A stretch of 64,000 bases of DNA from Mycolicibacterium hassiacum DSM 44199 (GCF_900603025.1 NZ_LR026975.1:4216001-4280000), one strand, 5' to 3'; shown: positions 1 through 8,139, counted from the first letter of the stretch. Notes: generated by a model not told the origin, from the letters alone. Translations and numbers: made by a program.

Positions 1-783
1 GCCGAGCACGGCGATCATGGTCGCCCGGGGGATGATCTTCTTCGGGTTGCGCGACTCCTCGCCGTACATGGCGGTCGATTCGAACCCGACCCAGGACCAG
101 AACGCGAAGAACAGGCCCAGCCCCGCGCTCGCGCCGGCGACCGGGGCGGCCTCGAAGGCGCCGATCGGGTTGATGATCGCGCCGGGCGCGAAGCCCTCCG
201 GACCGCCGCCGCGGACCAGCACCGCCAACGCGCCGAGCAGCAGCATCACGATTTCGGTGATCAGGAAGGCACCCAGCACCTTGGCGGTGAGGTTGACGTC
301 GAAGTAGGTCAGGATCGCGTTGAGGGTCAGCATCCCGAGTGCGGGCACGATCCAGGGCACGTGCCACCCGAAGAAGTTCTCCAGCAGGTTCTGCGTGAAG
401 AACGCGAAGATGCCGATCAGCGATGCCTCGAAGACGATGTAGGCCATCGTGATGATGGCGCCGGCGGCCATCCCGGGGATGCGGCCCAGGCCGTGGGAGA
501 TGTAGCCGTAGAAGGCGCCGGTGGCGGTGAGGTGTTTGGCCATGGTGGCGTAGCCGGTGGCGAACAGACCGAGTACCACCGTGGCCACGAAGTAACCGGC
601 CGGTGCGTGTGAACCATTTCCGAAGCCGACCGCGATCGGCACGTTGCCGACCATTGCCGTGATCGGGGCGGCGGTCGCCACCGCCATGAAGATCACGCCC
701 ACTGTGCCCACAGCATCGCGCTTGAGCCGTTGAATCCCGTCGTCCGAACGGGTTTGGCTCCGCGATATGACTTGATCAGCCAT
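1..783 (-). CDS. APC-family amino acid/amine permease (C-terminus beyond window)
   Basis: The first 261 residues are present and the frame runs off the left edge; complete APC permeases are near 480-500 residues, so about half is seen. After a short basic N-terminus the protein has repeated hydrophobic helices at about residues 25-47, 55-75, 95-120, 130-155, 165-185 and 220-240. The first carries the ATAAPITAMVGN stretch, which fits the unwound substrate-binding helix of the family, and a later WSWVGFES stretch is also APC-like. The ATG at 783 has a GGAAGG ribosome site. It is transcribed away from the microcompartment operon and shares its control region, so I infer that it imports the substrate (aminoacetone, 1-amino-2-propanol or a precursor). 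The substrate itself cannot be read from sequence. Confidence 0.85.
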   Translation of the reverse strand, partial: MADQVISRSQTRSDDGIQRLKRDAVGTVGVIFMAVATAAPITAMVGNVPIAVGFGNGSHAPAGYFVATVVLGLFATGYATMAKHLTATGAFYGYISHGLGRIPGMAAGAIITMAYIVFEASLIGIFAFFTQNLLENFFGWHVPWIVPALGMLTLNAILTYFDVNLTAKVLGAFLITEIVMLLLGALAVLVRGGGPEGFAPGAIINPIGAFEAAPVAGASAGLGLFFAFWSWVGFESTAMYGEESRNPKKIIPRATMIAVLG

Positions 784-987
784 CTACGGGATACCTTCCA
801 GGGATTTGACACGTGCAGGTCTGTGGTCCACGCCACAGCCGAACGTGCAAATATTGGCACTACCAATTGCGGTCTGCAAGCGTTTCTGCGAACCGATTGA
901 CAGAAATGGTCGCCCTTTTTATGGTCGGGGGGTGTTCAGGGCGCCGGATGGCCCAGTTCACACCGCGCCCGCGCAGTGAGGAGCCGC
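784..987. promoter_or_regulatory. Divergent control region, permease / microcompartment operon
   Basis: Rightward, TTGACA (897-902) and TATGGT (920-925) are 17 bp apart, a near-consensus housekeeping promoter. It is followed by a leader of about 55 nt and a GTGAGGAG ribosome site before ATG 988. Leftward, TTGCAG (complement of 874-879) and CAATAT (complement of 851-856) are also 17 bp apart. The dyad ATTGGCACTACCAAT (853-867) lies across the leftward -10 and spacer and about 30 bp upstream of the rightward -35. The motifs are seen directly; promoter function is inferred. Confidence 0.65.
853..867. promoter_or_regulatory. GntR-type operator, copy 1
   Basis: The sequence ATTGGCACTACCAAT is an imperfect 15-bp dyad with outer arms ATTGG and CCAAT. 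It matches the perfect dyad TTTGGTAGTACCAAA in front of the GntR regulator at 8106-8120; the shared pattern is TTGG-Y-A-S-TACCAA. It overlaps the permease -10, so a bound repressor would block that promoter directly. Confidence 0.6.
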
Positions 988-2265
988 ATGTACGACTACG
1001 GCGCGTTCTCGTTCGAGTCCAAGACCGAGGTCCTGGACAAGGCGAAGACGTTCTGGAACCCGGACAAGACGCAGTTCTGGACCGACTCGGGCGTCGACCT
1101 CGTCATCGACCGGCGCGAGGGCTACTTCCTGTGGGACATGACCGGCCGTCGCCTCATCGACGTGCATCTCAACGGCGGCACCTACAACCTCGGCCACCGC
1201 AATCCCGAGGTGATGCAGGCGATCAAGGAGGGCATGGAGCACTTCGACATCGGCAACCACCACTTCCCGTCGGTGGCCCGCACCGCGCTGGCCCAGCGCC
1301 TCGTCGAGACCGCTCCGCCCTCGATCAGGAAGGTCGCGTTCGGTTCCGGCGGCGGCGAGGCCATCGACATCGCGCTGAAAAGCGCCCGGCACGCCACCGG
1401 CCGGCGCAAGATCGTCTCGGTCATCAAGGCCTATCACGGCCACACCGGCCTGGCGGTGGCCACCGGTGACGACCGGTTCTCCAAGCTGTTCCTGTCCGAC
1501 CACCCCGACGAGTTCATCCAGGTCCCGTTCGGCGACCTGGAGGCGATGGAGAAGGCGCTGTCGGCCGGCGACGTCGCCGCGGTGATCATGGAGACCATCC
1601 CCGCGACGTACGGATTCCCGCTTCCCCCACCGGGTTACCTCGAGGCGGTCAAACAGCTCACCGAACGCTTCGGCACCCTCTACATCGCCGACGAGGTACA
1701 GACCGGGCTGATGCGCACCGGTGAGTTGTGGGGCATCACCAAACACGGCATCGACCCGGACATCATCGTCACCGGCAAGGGCCTGTCCGGCGGCATGTAC
1801 CCGATCAGCGCGGTGCTGCTCGGCGACCGCGCGGCGAGCTGGCTGGACGTCGACGGCTTCGCTCACATGTCCACCTTCGGCGGTGCGGAGCTGGGCTGTG
1901 TGGCCGCCATCAAGACGCTGGAGATCACCACCCGGCCGGAGGTGCGCTCGATGGTGCACTACATCGCCGACCTGTTCGCCACCGGGCTGCGCCGCATCCA
2001 GGCCGACTACCCGGACTGGTTCGTCGGCATCCGGCAGAACGGCGTGGTGATCGGACTGGAGTTCGACCATCCCGAGGGCGCCAAGTTCGTCATGCGCGAG
2101 CTGTACGCCAACGGGGTGTGGGCGATCTTCTCCACGCTGGATCCCCGTGTGCTGCAGTTCAAACCGGGCATCCTGCTGGGGCCCGACCTGTGCGAGGAGG
2201 TGCTCGACCGGCTCGAGGTCGCGGTGGGCCGCGCCCGGGCGGCGGCATTCGGACGGAGGAGCTGA
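988..2265 (+). CDS. Class III aminotransferase-fold enzyme, probable aminopropanol-phosphate phospho-lyase
   Basis: A 425-residue PLP fold-type I, class III protein. The PLP lysine is K264 (TGKGLSGG) and the cofactor aspartate is D235 (ADEVQTG); YHGHTG and GSGGGEA are also class III hallmarks. The ATG at 988 is preferred over the in-frame GTG at 976 because GTGAGGAG at 976-983 is its ribosome site. It is first in the microcompartment operon and its TGA overlaps the next ATG. Ethanolamine-phosphate phospho-lyases belong to this fold, and the operon supplies a kinase and an aldehyde dehydrogenase. The likely reaction is therefore elimination of ammonia and phosphate from 1-amino-2-propanol phosphate to give propionaldehyde. 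A true transaminase role is the alternative. Confidence 0.85.
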   Translation: MYDYGAFSFESKTEVLDKAKTFWNPDKTQFWTDSGVDLVIDRREGYFLWDMTGRRLIDVHLNGGTYNLGHRNPEVMQAIKEGMEHFDIGNHHFPSVARTALAQRLVETAPPSIRKVAFGSGGGEAIDIALKSARHATGRRKIVSVIKAYHGHTGLAVATGDDRFSKLFLSDHPDEFIQVPFGDLEAMEKALSAGDVAAVIMETIPATYGFPLPPPGYLEAVKQLTERFGTLYIADEVQTGLMRTGELWGITKHGIDPDIIVTGKGLSGGMYPISAVLLGDRAASWLDVDGFAHMSTFGGAELGCVAAIKTLEITTRPEVRSMVHYIADLFATGLRRIQADYPDWFVGIRQNGVVIGLEFDHPEGAKFVMRELYANGVWAIFSTLDPRVLQFKPGILLGPDLCEEVLDRLEVAVGRARAAAFGRRS

Positions 2266-3830
2266 TGACCACCATTGCCCAGGCCGGGCACATGCTGGAG
2301 CGGGCGCGGTGGGCGGCCCGTGCCTACGCCGACTACGACCGCGGCAGTGTCGAGGCGATCGTGGCCGCGGCCGCCGAGGCCGGCTACGCCGAGGCCGAGC
2401 GGTTCGCCGCCGCGGCGGTCGCCGAGACCCAGATGGGGGTGGCCGCCGACAAGGTGGTCAAGAACCGGGCCTGCTCGCGCGGCATCGTCGAGCACTACCG
2501 CGACGAGGACTTCGTCACCCCGCGCATCGACCCGGTCCGCAAGATCGTCGAGATCCCCCGCCCCGCCGGGGTGGTGCTGGCGCTCACGCCGACCACCAAT
2601 CCCGTTGCCACCGTGTACTTCAAGACGCTGCTGGCGCTGATGACCCGCAACGCGGTGGTGGTCTGCCCGCATCCGCGGGCCAAGCGGTGCTCGGCCGAGG
2701 CGGCCCGCGTGCTCGCCGACGCGGCGGTCGCCGCCGGCGCCCCCGACGGCATCGTGCAGGTGGTCGAGGAGCCGACCATCCCGCTGGTCGAGGCGCTGAT
2801 GGGCGACGAGCGCACCGACGTCGTCGTCGCCACCGGCGGCACCGCTGTGGTGCGCGCCGCCTACTCGTCGGGCAACCCGGCACTCGGGGTGGGCCCGGGC
2901 AACGTGCCGGTGCTGGTCGACGCCAGCGCCGACGTCGCCGCCGCGGCCCGCCGCATCGTCGACAGCAAGGCGTTCGACAACTCGGTGCTGTGCACCAACG
3001 AAAGTGTGCTCATCGCCGAGGAATCCATCGCCGATCAGCTGCGCTCGGCGCTCACCCGGGCCGGGGCCTACGTGCTCGGCGACGACGAGGCGCAGCGGCT
3101 GCGCGCCTACATGTTCCCCGACGGCCACCTCAACACCGACGTGGTGGGCCGCGACGCGTCCTGGATCGCCGGGCAGGCCGGGCTGCGGGTCACCCCCAAG
3201 ACCCGGGTGCTGGTCGCGCCGTTCGACATGGTCGTCGCCGAGGAGGTGCTCGCCCACGAGAAGCTCTCCCCGGTGCTCGGCTTCACCACCGTCGCCGACG
3301 CCGCGCGCGGAATCCGCGCCGCCCGGGCGGTGGTACGCATCGGCGGCGCCGGCCACTCCGCGGCGATCCACAGCGAGAACCCTTATGTGATAACAGAATT
3401 CGCGGCCCAGGTGCCGGTGCTGCGGGTGTCGGTCAACGTCGGCAACAGCACCGGCAGCGCCGGGCTGGACACCAACCTGGACCCGTCGATGACGATCGGC
3501 ACCGGGTTCGTCGGCCGCAGCGGGCTCGGCGAGAACCTGCGCCCGCACCACCTGCTGAACTGGACCCGCATCGCCTACAACGGCGACCCGGCGGTGAGCA
3601 TGCCGGAGTTCGGCGGTATCTCGCCGTGGCACGCCCCGGCCGGACCGGTGCCCGCCTACCCGCGGGCGTCCAACGACCCGGCGGCCGGCCTGCCGGTCCA
3701 GCCCGCCGCGCCGGTGCGCAGCGGCACCGTCGCCGGCGGTTCCCGCCCGCTCGACCCGACGCTGGAGGCGCTGCGCGCCGAGCTGCGCAAGCTGGTCGTC
3801 GAAGAACTCGCCCAACTGATCAAGAGGTAG
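2265..3830 (+). CDS. CoA-acylating aldehyde dehydrogenase with C-terminal encapsulation tail
   Basis: A 521-residue acylating aldehyde dehydrogenase (PduP/EutE/AdhE-like). The catalytic cysteine is C243 in NSVLCTNES, preceded by the GVGPGNVP glycine stretch. It would oxidise propionaldehyde to propionyl-CoA inside the shell. After the catalytic domain (to about residue 455) comes a Pro/Ala/Gly-rich linker and then a final amphipathic helix from about residue 497 (LEALRAELRKLVVEELAQL) to the end. This is the layout of BMC encapsulation peptides, here at the C-terminus. The start overlaps the aminotransferase stop by one base (TGATG) behind a GGACGGAGGAG site. The next gene follows after 3 nt. 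Confidence 0.9.
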   Translation: MTTIAQAGHMLERARWAARAYADYDRGSVEAIVAAAAEAGYAEAERFAAAAVAETQMGVAADKVVKNRACSRGIVEHYRDEDFVTPRIDPVRKIVEIPRPAGVVLALTPTTNPVATVYFKTLLALMTRNAVVVCPHPRAKRCSAEAARVLADAAVAAGAPDGIVQVVEEPTIPLVEALMGDERTDVVVATGGTAVVRAAYSSGNPALGVGPGNVPVLVDASADVAAAARRIVDSKAFDNSVLCTNESVLIAEESIADQLRSALTRAGAYVLGDDEAQRLRAYMFPDGHLNTDVVGRDASWIAGQAGLRVTPKTRVLVAPFDMVVAEEVLAHEKLSPVLGFTTVADAARGIRAARAVVRIGGAGHSAAIHSENPYVITEFAAQVPVLRVSVNVGNSTGSAGLDTNLDPSMTIGTGFVGRSGLGENLRPHHLLNWTRIAYNGDPAVSMPEFGGISPWHAPAGPVPAYPRASNDPAAGLPVQPAAPVRSGTVAGGSRPLDPTLEALRAELRKLVVEELAQLIKR

Positions 3831-3833
3831 CTC

Positions 3834-4439
3834 GTGGCTGAACTGCGTTCCTTCATCTTCATCGACCGGCTGCAGCCGCAGACGCTGTCGTATCTGGGCA
3901 CCTGGATCAAGGGCACCCTGCCCCGCGCCGACATGGCCGCCCAGATCATCGAGGTCGCCCCCGGACTGGACATCGAGGGCGTGACCGACGTGGCGCTCAA
4001 GCACGCCGAGGTCAACGCCGGCATCCTGGTCGTCGAGCGGCAGTTCGGCTACCTGGAGTTCCACGGCGAGACCGGCGCGGTCAAGGCCGCCGCCGACGCC
4101 GCACTGGCCGAGCTGGGCAAGGACGCCACCGACGCGGTGCGGCCGCAGATCCTGGCCGCCAAGCTCATCACCAGCATCGACCGCCAGCACGCGTTCCTGA
4201 TCAACCGCAACAAGATCGGCTCGATGGTGCTGGCCGGCGAATCGCTGTACGTGCTCGAGATGCAGCCCGCCTCCTACGCCATCCTGGCCACCAACGAGGC
4301 GGAGAAGGCCGCCGACATCAAGGTCGTCGACTACCGGATGATCGGCGCGACCGGCCGGGTGTACCTGTCGGGCACCGAGGCCGACGTCCGCCAGGCGGCC
4401 GAGGCCGCCGAGGATGCGCTGGCCCGGAGCGCCACATGA
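3834..4439 (+). CDS. Tandem-domain BMC shell protein (BMC-T), first copy
   Basis: 201 residues made of two BMC-fold repeats (about 1-95 and 100-201), so it should form a trimeric pseudohexamer tile. LQPQTLSYLGT and VERQFGYLEFHG recur almost unchanged in the second BMC-T at 5592. The second half begins RPQILAAKLITSIDRQHA and contains NRNKIGSMV, also shared. The GTG start has an AGAGG site in the end of the preceding gene. The gene ends in ATGA, overlapping the next start. In the M. smegmatis RMM locus the corresponding proteins are trimeric BMC-T tiles; pore behaviour here is not known. Confidence 0.9.
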   Translation: MAELRSFIFIDRLQPQTLSYLGTWIKGTLPRADMAAQIIEVAPGLDIEGVTDVALKHAEVNAGILVVERQFGYLEFHGETGAVKAAADAALAELGKDATDAVRPQILAAKLITSIDRQHAFLINRNKIGSMVLAGESLYVLEMQPASYAILATNEAEKAADIKVVDYRMIGATGRVYLSGTEADVRQAAEAAEDALARSAT

Positions 4440-4942
4440 GCACGATCGACCCGGCGGTGCTGCGCCAACTGGTCCGGGAGGTGGTGCGCGAGGCGGTTGC
4501 CGATCTGGCCGTTCCCCCCGCGGCCCCGGCTGTCCCCCCGCCGCCTCCACCACCTCCCCCACGCACGGTGGCCGAGCAGTTCGGGCTGCAACCCACCGGG
4601 CCACTGGCCGCCGACGAGAAGACCCGCACGGACAGCGTCCGGATCGCCAACGACGCCGACCTGGACGCGTTCGTGCGCACCCTGCTCAAACTGTTCGAGA
4701 ACCCCAAGACGCGTGCGGATCTGCGGGCCGGACGGCTGCGGTTCCGGTTGGCCGGCGGCGCGACGAGCACCGGCGAGCGCAGCCACCGCATCGACAGCGG
4801 CGCGGTGACCGAGCGGCACATCCGCGACATCGCCGAATCCGGCGGCGGCGTCCTGATTCTCGGCCGCAGGGCGGTGCTGACGCCGCTGGCCCGGGAGAAG
4901 GCCCGCACCCTGGGGATCCGGATCGAAAAGGAGCGCAAGTGA
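4436..4942 (+). CDS. Microcompartment protein of unknown function with N-terminal encapsulation-like helix
   Basis: 168 residues in three parts. Residues 1-25 form an amphipathic helix (VLRQLVREVVREAVADL) like BMC encapsulation peptides and like the tail of the operon's aldehyde dehydrogenase. Residues 26-42 are a Pro/Ala linker with a run of nine prolines. Residues 50-168 are a conserved-looking domain ending VTERHIRDI, GGGVLILGRRAVLTPLARE and a basic tail; that last part recalls C-terminal segments of some other BMC-associated proteins such as EutT/PduM-type ones. It overlaps the BMC-T stop by 4 bp (ATGA) and sits between shell genes, as its counterpart does in the M. smegmatis RMM locus. 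No catalytic motif is recognisable. A scaffold or adaptor role is an inference only. Confidence 0.85.
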   Translation: MSTIDPAVLRQLVREVVREAVADLAVPPAAPAVPPPPPPPPPRTVAEQFGLQPTGPLAADEKTRTDSVRIANDADLDAFVRTLLKLFENPKTRADLRAGRLRFRLAGGATSTGERSHRIDSGAVTERHIRDIAESGGGVLILGRRAVLTPLAREKARTLGIRIEKERK

Positions 4943-4964
4943 CGGCTCGGCCGAAAGGAAGAAC

Positions 4965-5216
4965 ATGATTTCCGGAGTGGTGACCGGTCAGGTCTGGGCG
5001 ACCCGGCGCATCGACGGCCTGCCCGCCGGCGCGTTCCTGGAGGTCGAGGCCGACGGGTCCGGCGCCAAGCTGATCGCCTTCGACGTGCTCGGCAGCGGTG
5101 TCGGTGAGCGGGTCCTGATCGCACAGGGCTCGGTCGCCGCCGGCTGGTTCCCCGGTCCCCCGCCACCGGTCGACGCGCTGATCATCGGCTCGATCGACCC
5201 CGATCCGCCCGAGTAA
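4965..5216 (+). CDS. BMC-P pentameric vertex protein (EutN/CcmL family)
   Basis: 83 residues, the usual size for the family. It starts MISGVVTGQVWATRRI and contains FDVLGSGVGERVLIAQGS, the typical EutN/CcmL core with its GxGxGE-like turn, and ends IIGSIDPDPPE (the I-G-I-D region). Pentamers of this family cap the icosahedral vertices, so the operon can make a closed shell. An AAAGGAAG ribosome site precedes the ATG, 22 nt after the preceding stop. Confidence 0.95.
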   Translation: MISGVVTGQVWATRRIDGLPAGAFLEVEADGSGAKLIAFDVLGSGVGERVLIAQGSVAAGWFPGPPPPVDALIIGSIDPDPPE

Positions 5217-5270
5217 CCCACAGTTTCACCAATCAAGTCCGAAATATCCCGGCAGACAAGGAGAGACATC

Positions 5271-5552
5271 ATGGCCAGCAACGCGATCGGAATGATCGAG
5301 ACCAAGGGCTACGTGGCCGCCCTGGCAGCCGCCGACGCGATGGTCAAGGCCGCCAACGTCACCATCACCGACCGCCAGCAGGTCGGCGACGGGCTGGTCG
5401 CGGTGATCGTCACCGGTGAGGTGGGTGCGGTCAAGGCCGCCACCGAGGCCGGTGCGGAGACCGCTTCGCAGGTGGGCGAACTGGTGAGCGTGCACGTGAT
5501 CCCGCGTCCGCACAGCGAACTGGGGGCGCACTTCTCGGTGTCCGCGCAGTAA
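5271..5552 (+). CDS. BMC-H hexameric shell protein
   Basis: 93 residues with one BMC fold. The N-terminus [21 protein letters not shown] is the standard BMC-H signature, followed by [19 protein letters not shown] and [10 protein letters not shown]. This should be the major facet protein; it is the only single-domain hexamer gene in the operon. Its ribosome site AAGGAGAGA is the strongest in the operon, which suits a highly made shell component. Confidence 0.97.
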   Translation: MASNAIGMIETKGYVAALAAADAMVKAANVTITDRQQVGDGLVAVIVTGEVGAVKAATEAGAETASQVGELVSVHVIPRPHSELGAHFSVSAQ

Positions 5553-5591
5553 CCCGCGCCCCCATCGCGTATTCCGACCCTGAGGAGCCTG

Positions 5592-6245
5592 ATGGCCGCG
5601 ACCGATATCGCGACGCGCACCGAGATCCGCGTCTATCTGCTGGTGCAGGATCTGCAGCCGCAGTTCGCCGCCTACCTGGGGACCCCCACCCGGGCCCGCG
5701 GGTACCCGCCGTACGCGGGCGAGCACGCGCTGATCGTCGAGGTGTCCCCCGCCCTGGCGATCGAGCGGGTCATCGACCTGGCGCTGCGCGAGGTGCCCGG
5801 CATCCAGCCCGGCATCCTCTACGTGGAGCGACAGTTCGGGGTGCTGGAGGTCCACTCGTCCGAGCTGGCCGACGTGCAGCGGGCCGGTGAGGCGATCCTG
5901 CGGGGCACCGGGGCCTCGGCGGCCGACCAGCTGCGGCCGCGGGTGCTGTTCCACGACATCATCACCGACATCACCGACCAGCACGCGGTGATCCTCAACC
6001 GCAACCGGCAGGCCTCGATGGTGCTGCCCGGCCAGTCGCTGCTGGTCTACGAGATGACCCCGGCGCTGTTCGCGGCGGTGGCGGCCAACGAGGCCGAGCG
6101 GGCCGCCCCCGGGCTCACCATGGTCGACGTGCAGATGATCGGCGCCGCTGGCAGGCTCTACATCGCCGGAAGCACAAGCGATGTCACCAGCGCCCGGGAC
6201 CGGATCACCGAGGTGCTGAACGGGATCGAGGGACGGGACCACTGA
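5592..6245 (+). CDS. Tandem-domain BMC shell protein (BMC-T), second copy
   Basis: 217 residues, two BMC-type repeats, paralogous to the BMC-T at 3834. LQPQFAAYLGT, GILYVERQFGVLEVH, ITDQHAVILNRN and MIGAAGRLYIAG all have close counterparts there. It has a 13-residue N-terminal extension and a longer loop (RARGYPPYAGEHA), which could alter the pore. GAGGAG lies before the ATG, and the TGA overlaps the kinase start (TGATG). Two unlike BMC-T tiles around one BMC-H match the RMM shell inventory. Confidence 0.92.
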   Translation: MAATDIATRTEIRVYLLVQDLQPQFAAYLGTPTRARGYPPYAGEHALIVEVSPALAIERVIDLALREVPGIQPGILYVERQFGVLEVHSSELADVQRAGEAILRGTGASAADQLRPRVLFHDIITDITDQHAVILNRNRQASMVLPGQSLLVYEMTPALFAAVAANEAERAAPGLTMVDVQMIGAAGRLYIAGSTSDVTSARDRITEVLNGIEGRDH

Positions 6246-7243
6246 TGGGCGACAACGAGGTGATCACCGCCGACGTGACGATCGCGCAGCGGGCACTGGC
6301 CGACTACGACGTCAGCCCGGAATCCGAGCTGCACCTGCTGAACCTGTCGGAGAACGCCACCTACGCGGTGCACGATCCGGATTCCGGGACCCGCTCGATC
6401 CTTCGGGTGCACCGGCTGAACTACCACGAACCGCACGAGATCGAGTCCGAACTGGACTGGCTGGCCGCGCTGCGCGCCGAGAGCGATGTGCGGGTGCCGG
6501 TGGTGATCCCGGCCCGCGACGGGCGCCGGGTGGTCGGGGTCGAGGCGGACGGAACCACCCGCTACGTGGTGCATTTCGAGATGGTGCCGGGCGCGGAGCC
6601 GGACGAGCAGTCGCTGACCACCGACGACTTCCACACCCTCGGGCGCATCACCGCCGCGCTGCACAGCCACGCCCGCGACTGGCGGCGGCCGGCCGGCTTC
6701 GCCCGGTTCGCCTGGGACTGGGAGCACAGCTTCGGCGCGCATCCGCGCTGGGGCCGGTGGCAGGACGCGGTCGGGGTCGGACCGGCCGAACGCGAGATCC
6801 TCGGCCGCGCCGAGCAGTTGCTGCAGCGCAAACTGACCGAGTACGGCTCGGGCCCGGACACCTACGGGCTGATCCACGCCGATCTGCGGCTGGCGAACCT
6901 GCTCGTCGACGGTGACACCATCACCGTCATCGACTTCGACGACTGTGGATTCGGCTGGTACTTCTACGATTTCGGCACCGCGGTGTCGTTCATCGAGGAC
7001 GACCCGGCACTGCCGGAGTGGCAGGATTCCTGGGTGCGCGGCTACCGCAGCCACCGCGAGCTCGGCGCCGCCGACGAGGTCATGCTGCCGTCGTTCGTGC
7101 TGTTCCGCCGGCTGCTGCTGCTGGCCTGGATGGGGTCGCACAGCCACTCCAAGGAATCCCGGACCAAGGCGATCACCTACGCCGAGGGCAGCTGCAAGCT
7201 GGCCGAGACTTACCTGAGCACCAACGGTCAACGGCTGACCTGA
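6245..7243 (+). CDS. Aminoglycoside-phosphotransferase-fold kinase, probable 1-amino-2-propanol kinase
   Basis: 332 residues with the APH/choline-kinase fold. The catalytic loop is [10 protein letters not shown] (D213, N218) and the metal-binding motif is [14 protein letters not shown] (D230). It overlaps the last shell gene by one base. The M. smegmatis RMM kinase at this position has been characterised as an (S)-1-amino-2-propanol kinase. That activity makes the phosphate ester used by the phospho-lyase at 988. Specificity here is carried over from gene order and family, not read from active-site residues. No encapsulation peptide is obvious. Confidence 0.85.
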   Translation: MGDNEVITADVTIAQRALADYDVSPESELHLLNLSENATYAVHDPDSGTRSILRVHRLNYHEPHEIESELDWLAALRAESDVRVPVVIPARDGRRVVGVEADGTTRYVVHFEMVPGAEPDEQSLTTDDFHTLGRITAALHSHARDWRRPAGFARFAWDWEHSFGAHPRWGRWQDAVGVGPAEREILGRAEQLLQRKLTEYGSGPDTYGLIHADLRLANLLVDGDTITVIDFDDCGFGWYFYDFGTAVSFIEDDPALPEWQDSWVRGYRSHRELGAADEVMLPSFVLFRRLLLLAWMGSHSHSKESRTKAITYAEGSCKLAETYLSTNGQRLT

Positions 7244-7275
7244 CACCCGTCCCCACACACCCCGGAGGCACACCC

Positions 7276-8064
7276 ATGTTCGGTTCACTCGAGGGCCGCT
7301 CGGCCATCGTCACCGGCGGCAGCAAGGGCATCGGCCGCGGCATCGCCGAGGTCTTCGTCAACGCCGGCATCAACGTGCTCATCACCAGCCGCACCCAGGC
7401 CGATCTGGACCGCACGGTCGGCGCTCTGTCCGGCCGCAAGGGCCAGATCACCGCGCTGGTCGCCGACGTCACCAAACCGGAGGACAGCCGCACGGCGGTG
7501 GCCACCGCCGTCGAGCAGTTCGGCGGGCTGGACATCGTGTGCGCCAACGCCGGGATCTTCCCGTCCGGCCGGCTCACCGAGCTCACGCCCGACGACATCG
7601 AGCAGGTGCTGGCGGTGAACTTCAAGGGCACCGTCTACATCATCCAGGCCGCCGTCGACGCGCTGACCGCCAGCGGCCACGGCCGGGTCGTCATCACCTC
7701 GTCGATCACCGGGCCGATCACCGGGTATCCGGGCTGGACCCACTACGGCGCCTCCAAGTCCGCCCAGCTCGGCTTCATGCGCACCGCGGCGATGGAGCTG
7801 GCGCCGAAGAACATCACCGTCAACGCGGTGCTGCCGGGCAACATCATGACCGAGGGCCTGGCCGAGATGGGCGAGGAGTACCTCGACCGGATGGCGGCCG
7901 CCATCCCGACACGCCGGCTCGGTTCGGTCGCCGACATCGGCAACGCCGCGCTGTTCTTCGCCACCGACGAGGCCGGCTACATCACCGGTCAGACGCTGGT
8001 CGTCGACGGTGGGCAGGTGCTGCCGGAGTCCCCGGAGGCCATCGCCGAGCTGTACCAGGATTGA
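7276..8064 (+). CDS. SDR oxidoreductase, probable 1-amino-2-propanol dehydrogenase / aminoacetone reductase
   Basis: A 262-residue classical short-chain dehydrogenase. TGGSKGIG near residue 14 is the dinucleotide site, NAG lies near residue 91, the catalytic YGASK has Y157 and K161 after a serine in VITSSI, and the C-terminus has [17 protein letters not shown] sits 7 nt before the ATG. In the proposed pathway it interconverts aminoacetone and 1-amino-2-propanol, providing the alcohol for the kinase just upstream. It lies outside the shell-gene block and has no targeting tail. Confidence 0.85.
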   Translation: MFGSLEGRSAIVTGGSKGIGRGIAEVFVNAGINVLITSRTQADLDRTVGALSGRKGQITALVADVTKPEDSRTAVATAVEQFGGLDIVCANAGIFPSGRLTELTPDDIEQVLAVNFKGTVYIIQAAVDALTASGHGRVVITSSITGPITGYPGWTHYGASKSAQLGFMRTAAMELAPKNITVNAVLPGNIMTEGLAEMGEEYLDRMAAAIPTRRLGSVADIGNAALFFATDEAGYITGQTLVVDGGQVLPESPEAIAELYQD

Positions 8065-8105
8065 GCAGGGCTCGCACACCCCGACCGGCCGGACGGATAG
8101 GATTT

Positions 8106-8120
8106 TTTGGTAGTACCAAA
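8106..8120. promoter_or_regulatory. GntR-type operator, copy 2 (autoregulatory)
   Basis: The perfect 15-bp dyad TTTGGTAGTACCAAA lies just downstream of a TAGGAT -10-like box (8098-8103) and 19 bp before the probable GTG start of the regulator. A dimeric winged-helix GntR protein typically binds GGT-N3-ACC cores such as this. The position over the expected transcription start fits autorepression. Confidence 0.65.
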
Positions 8121-8139
8121 TAGCGACGCTGGAGGGGTG

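Noticed and set aside
4520..4562. Polyproline run as a sign of a frameshift or sequencing artefact
   Set aside because: The frame continues into a well-formed domain, the start and stop overlap neighbours neatly, and Pro-rich linkers are common next to encapsulation peptides.
2007..4604. Very long open frame on the minus strand opposite the aldehyde dehydrogenase and BMC-T genes
   Set aside because: The product is low-complexity Gly/Arg/His/Val-rich with no motif, opposite genes with clear domains. It is the usual antisense shadow of GC-rich codon bias.
988..8064. Ethanolamine (Eut) or propanediol (Pdu) type microcompartment
   Set aside because: No ammonia-lyase, diol dehydratase, glycyl-radical enzyme or B12 genes are present. 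The kinase plus PLP-lyase pair and the gene order fit the RMM type.
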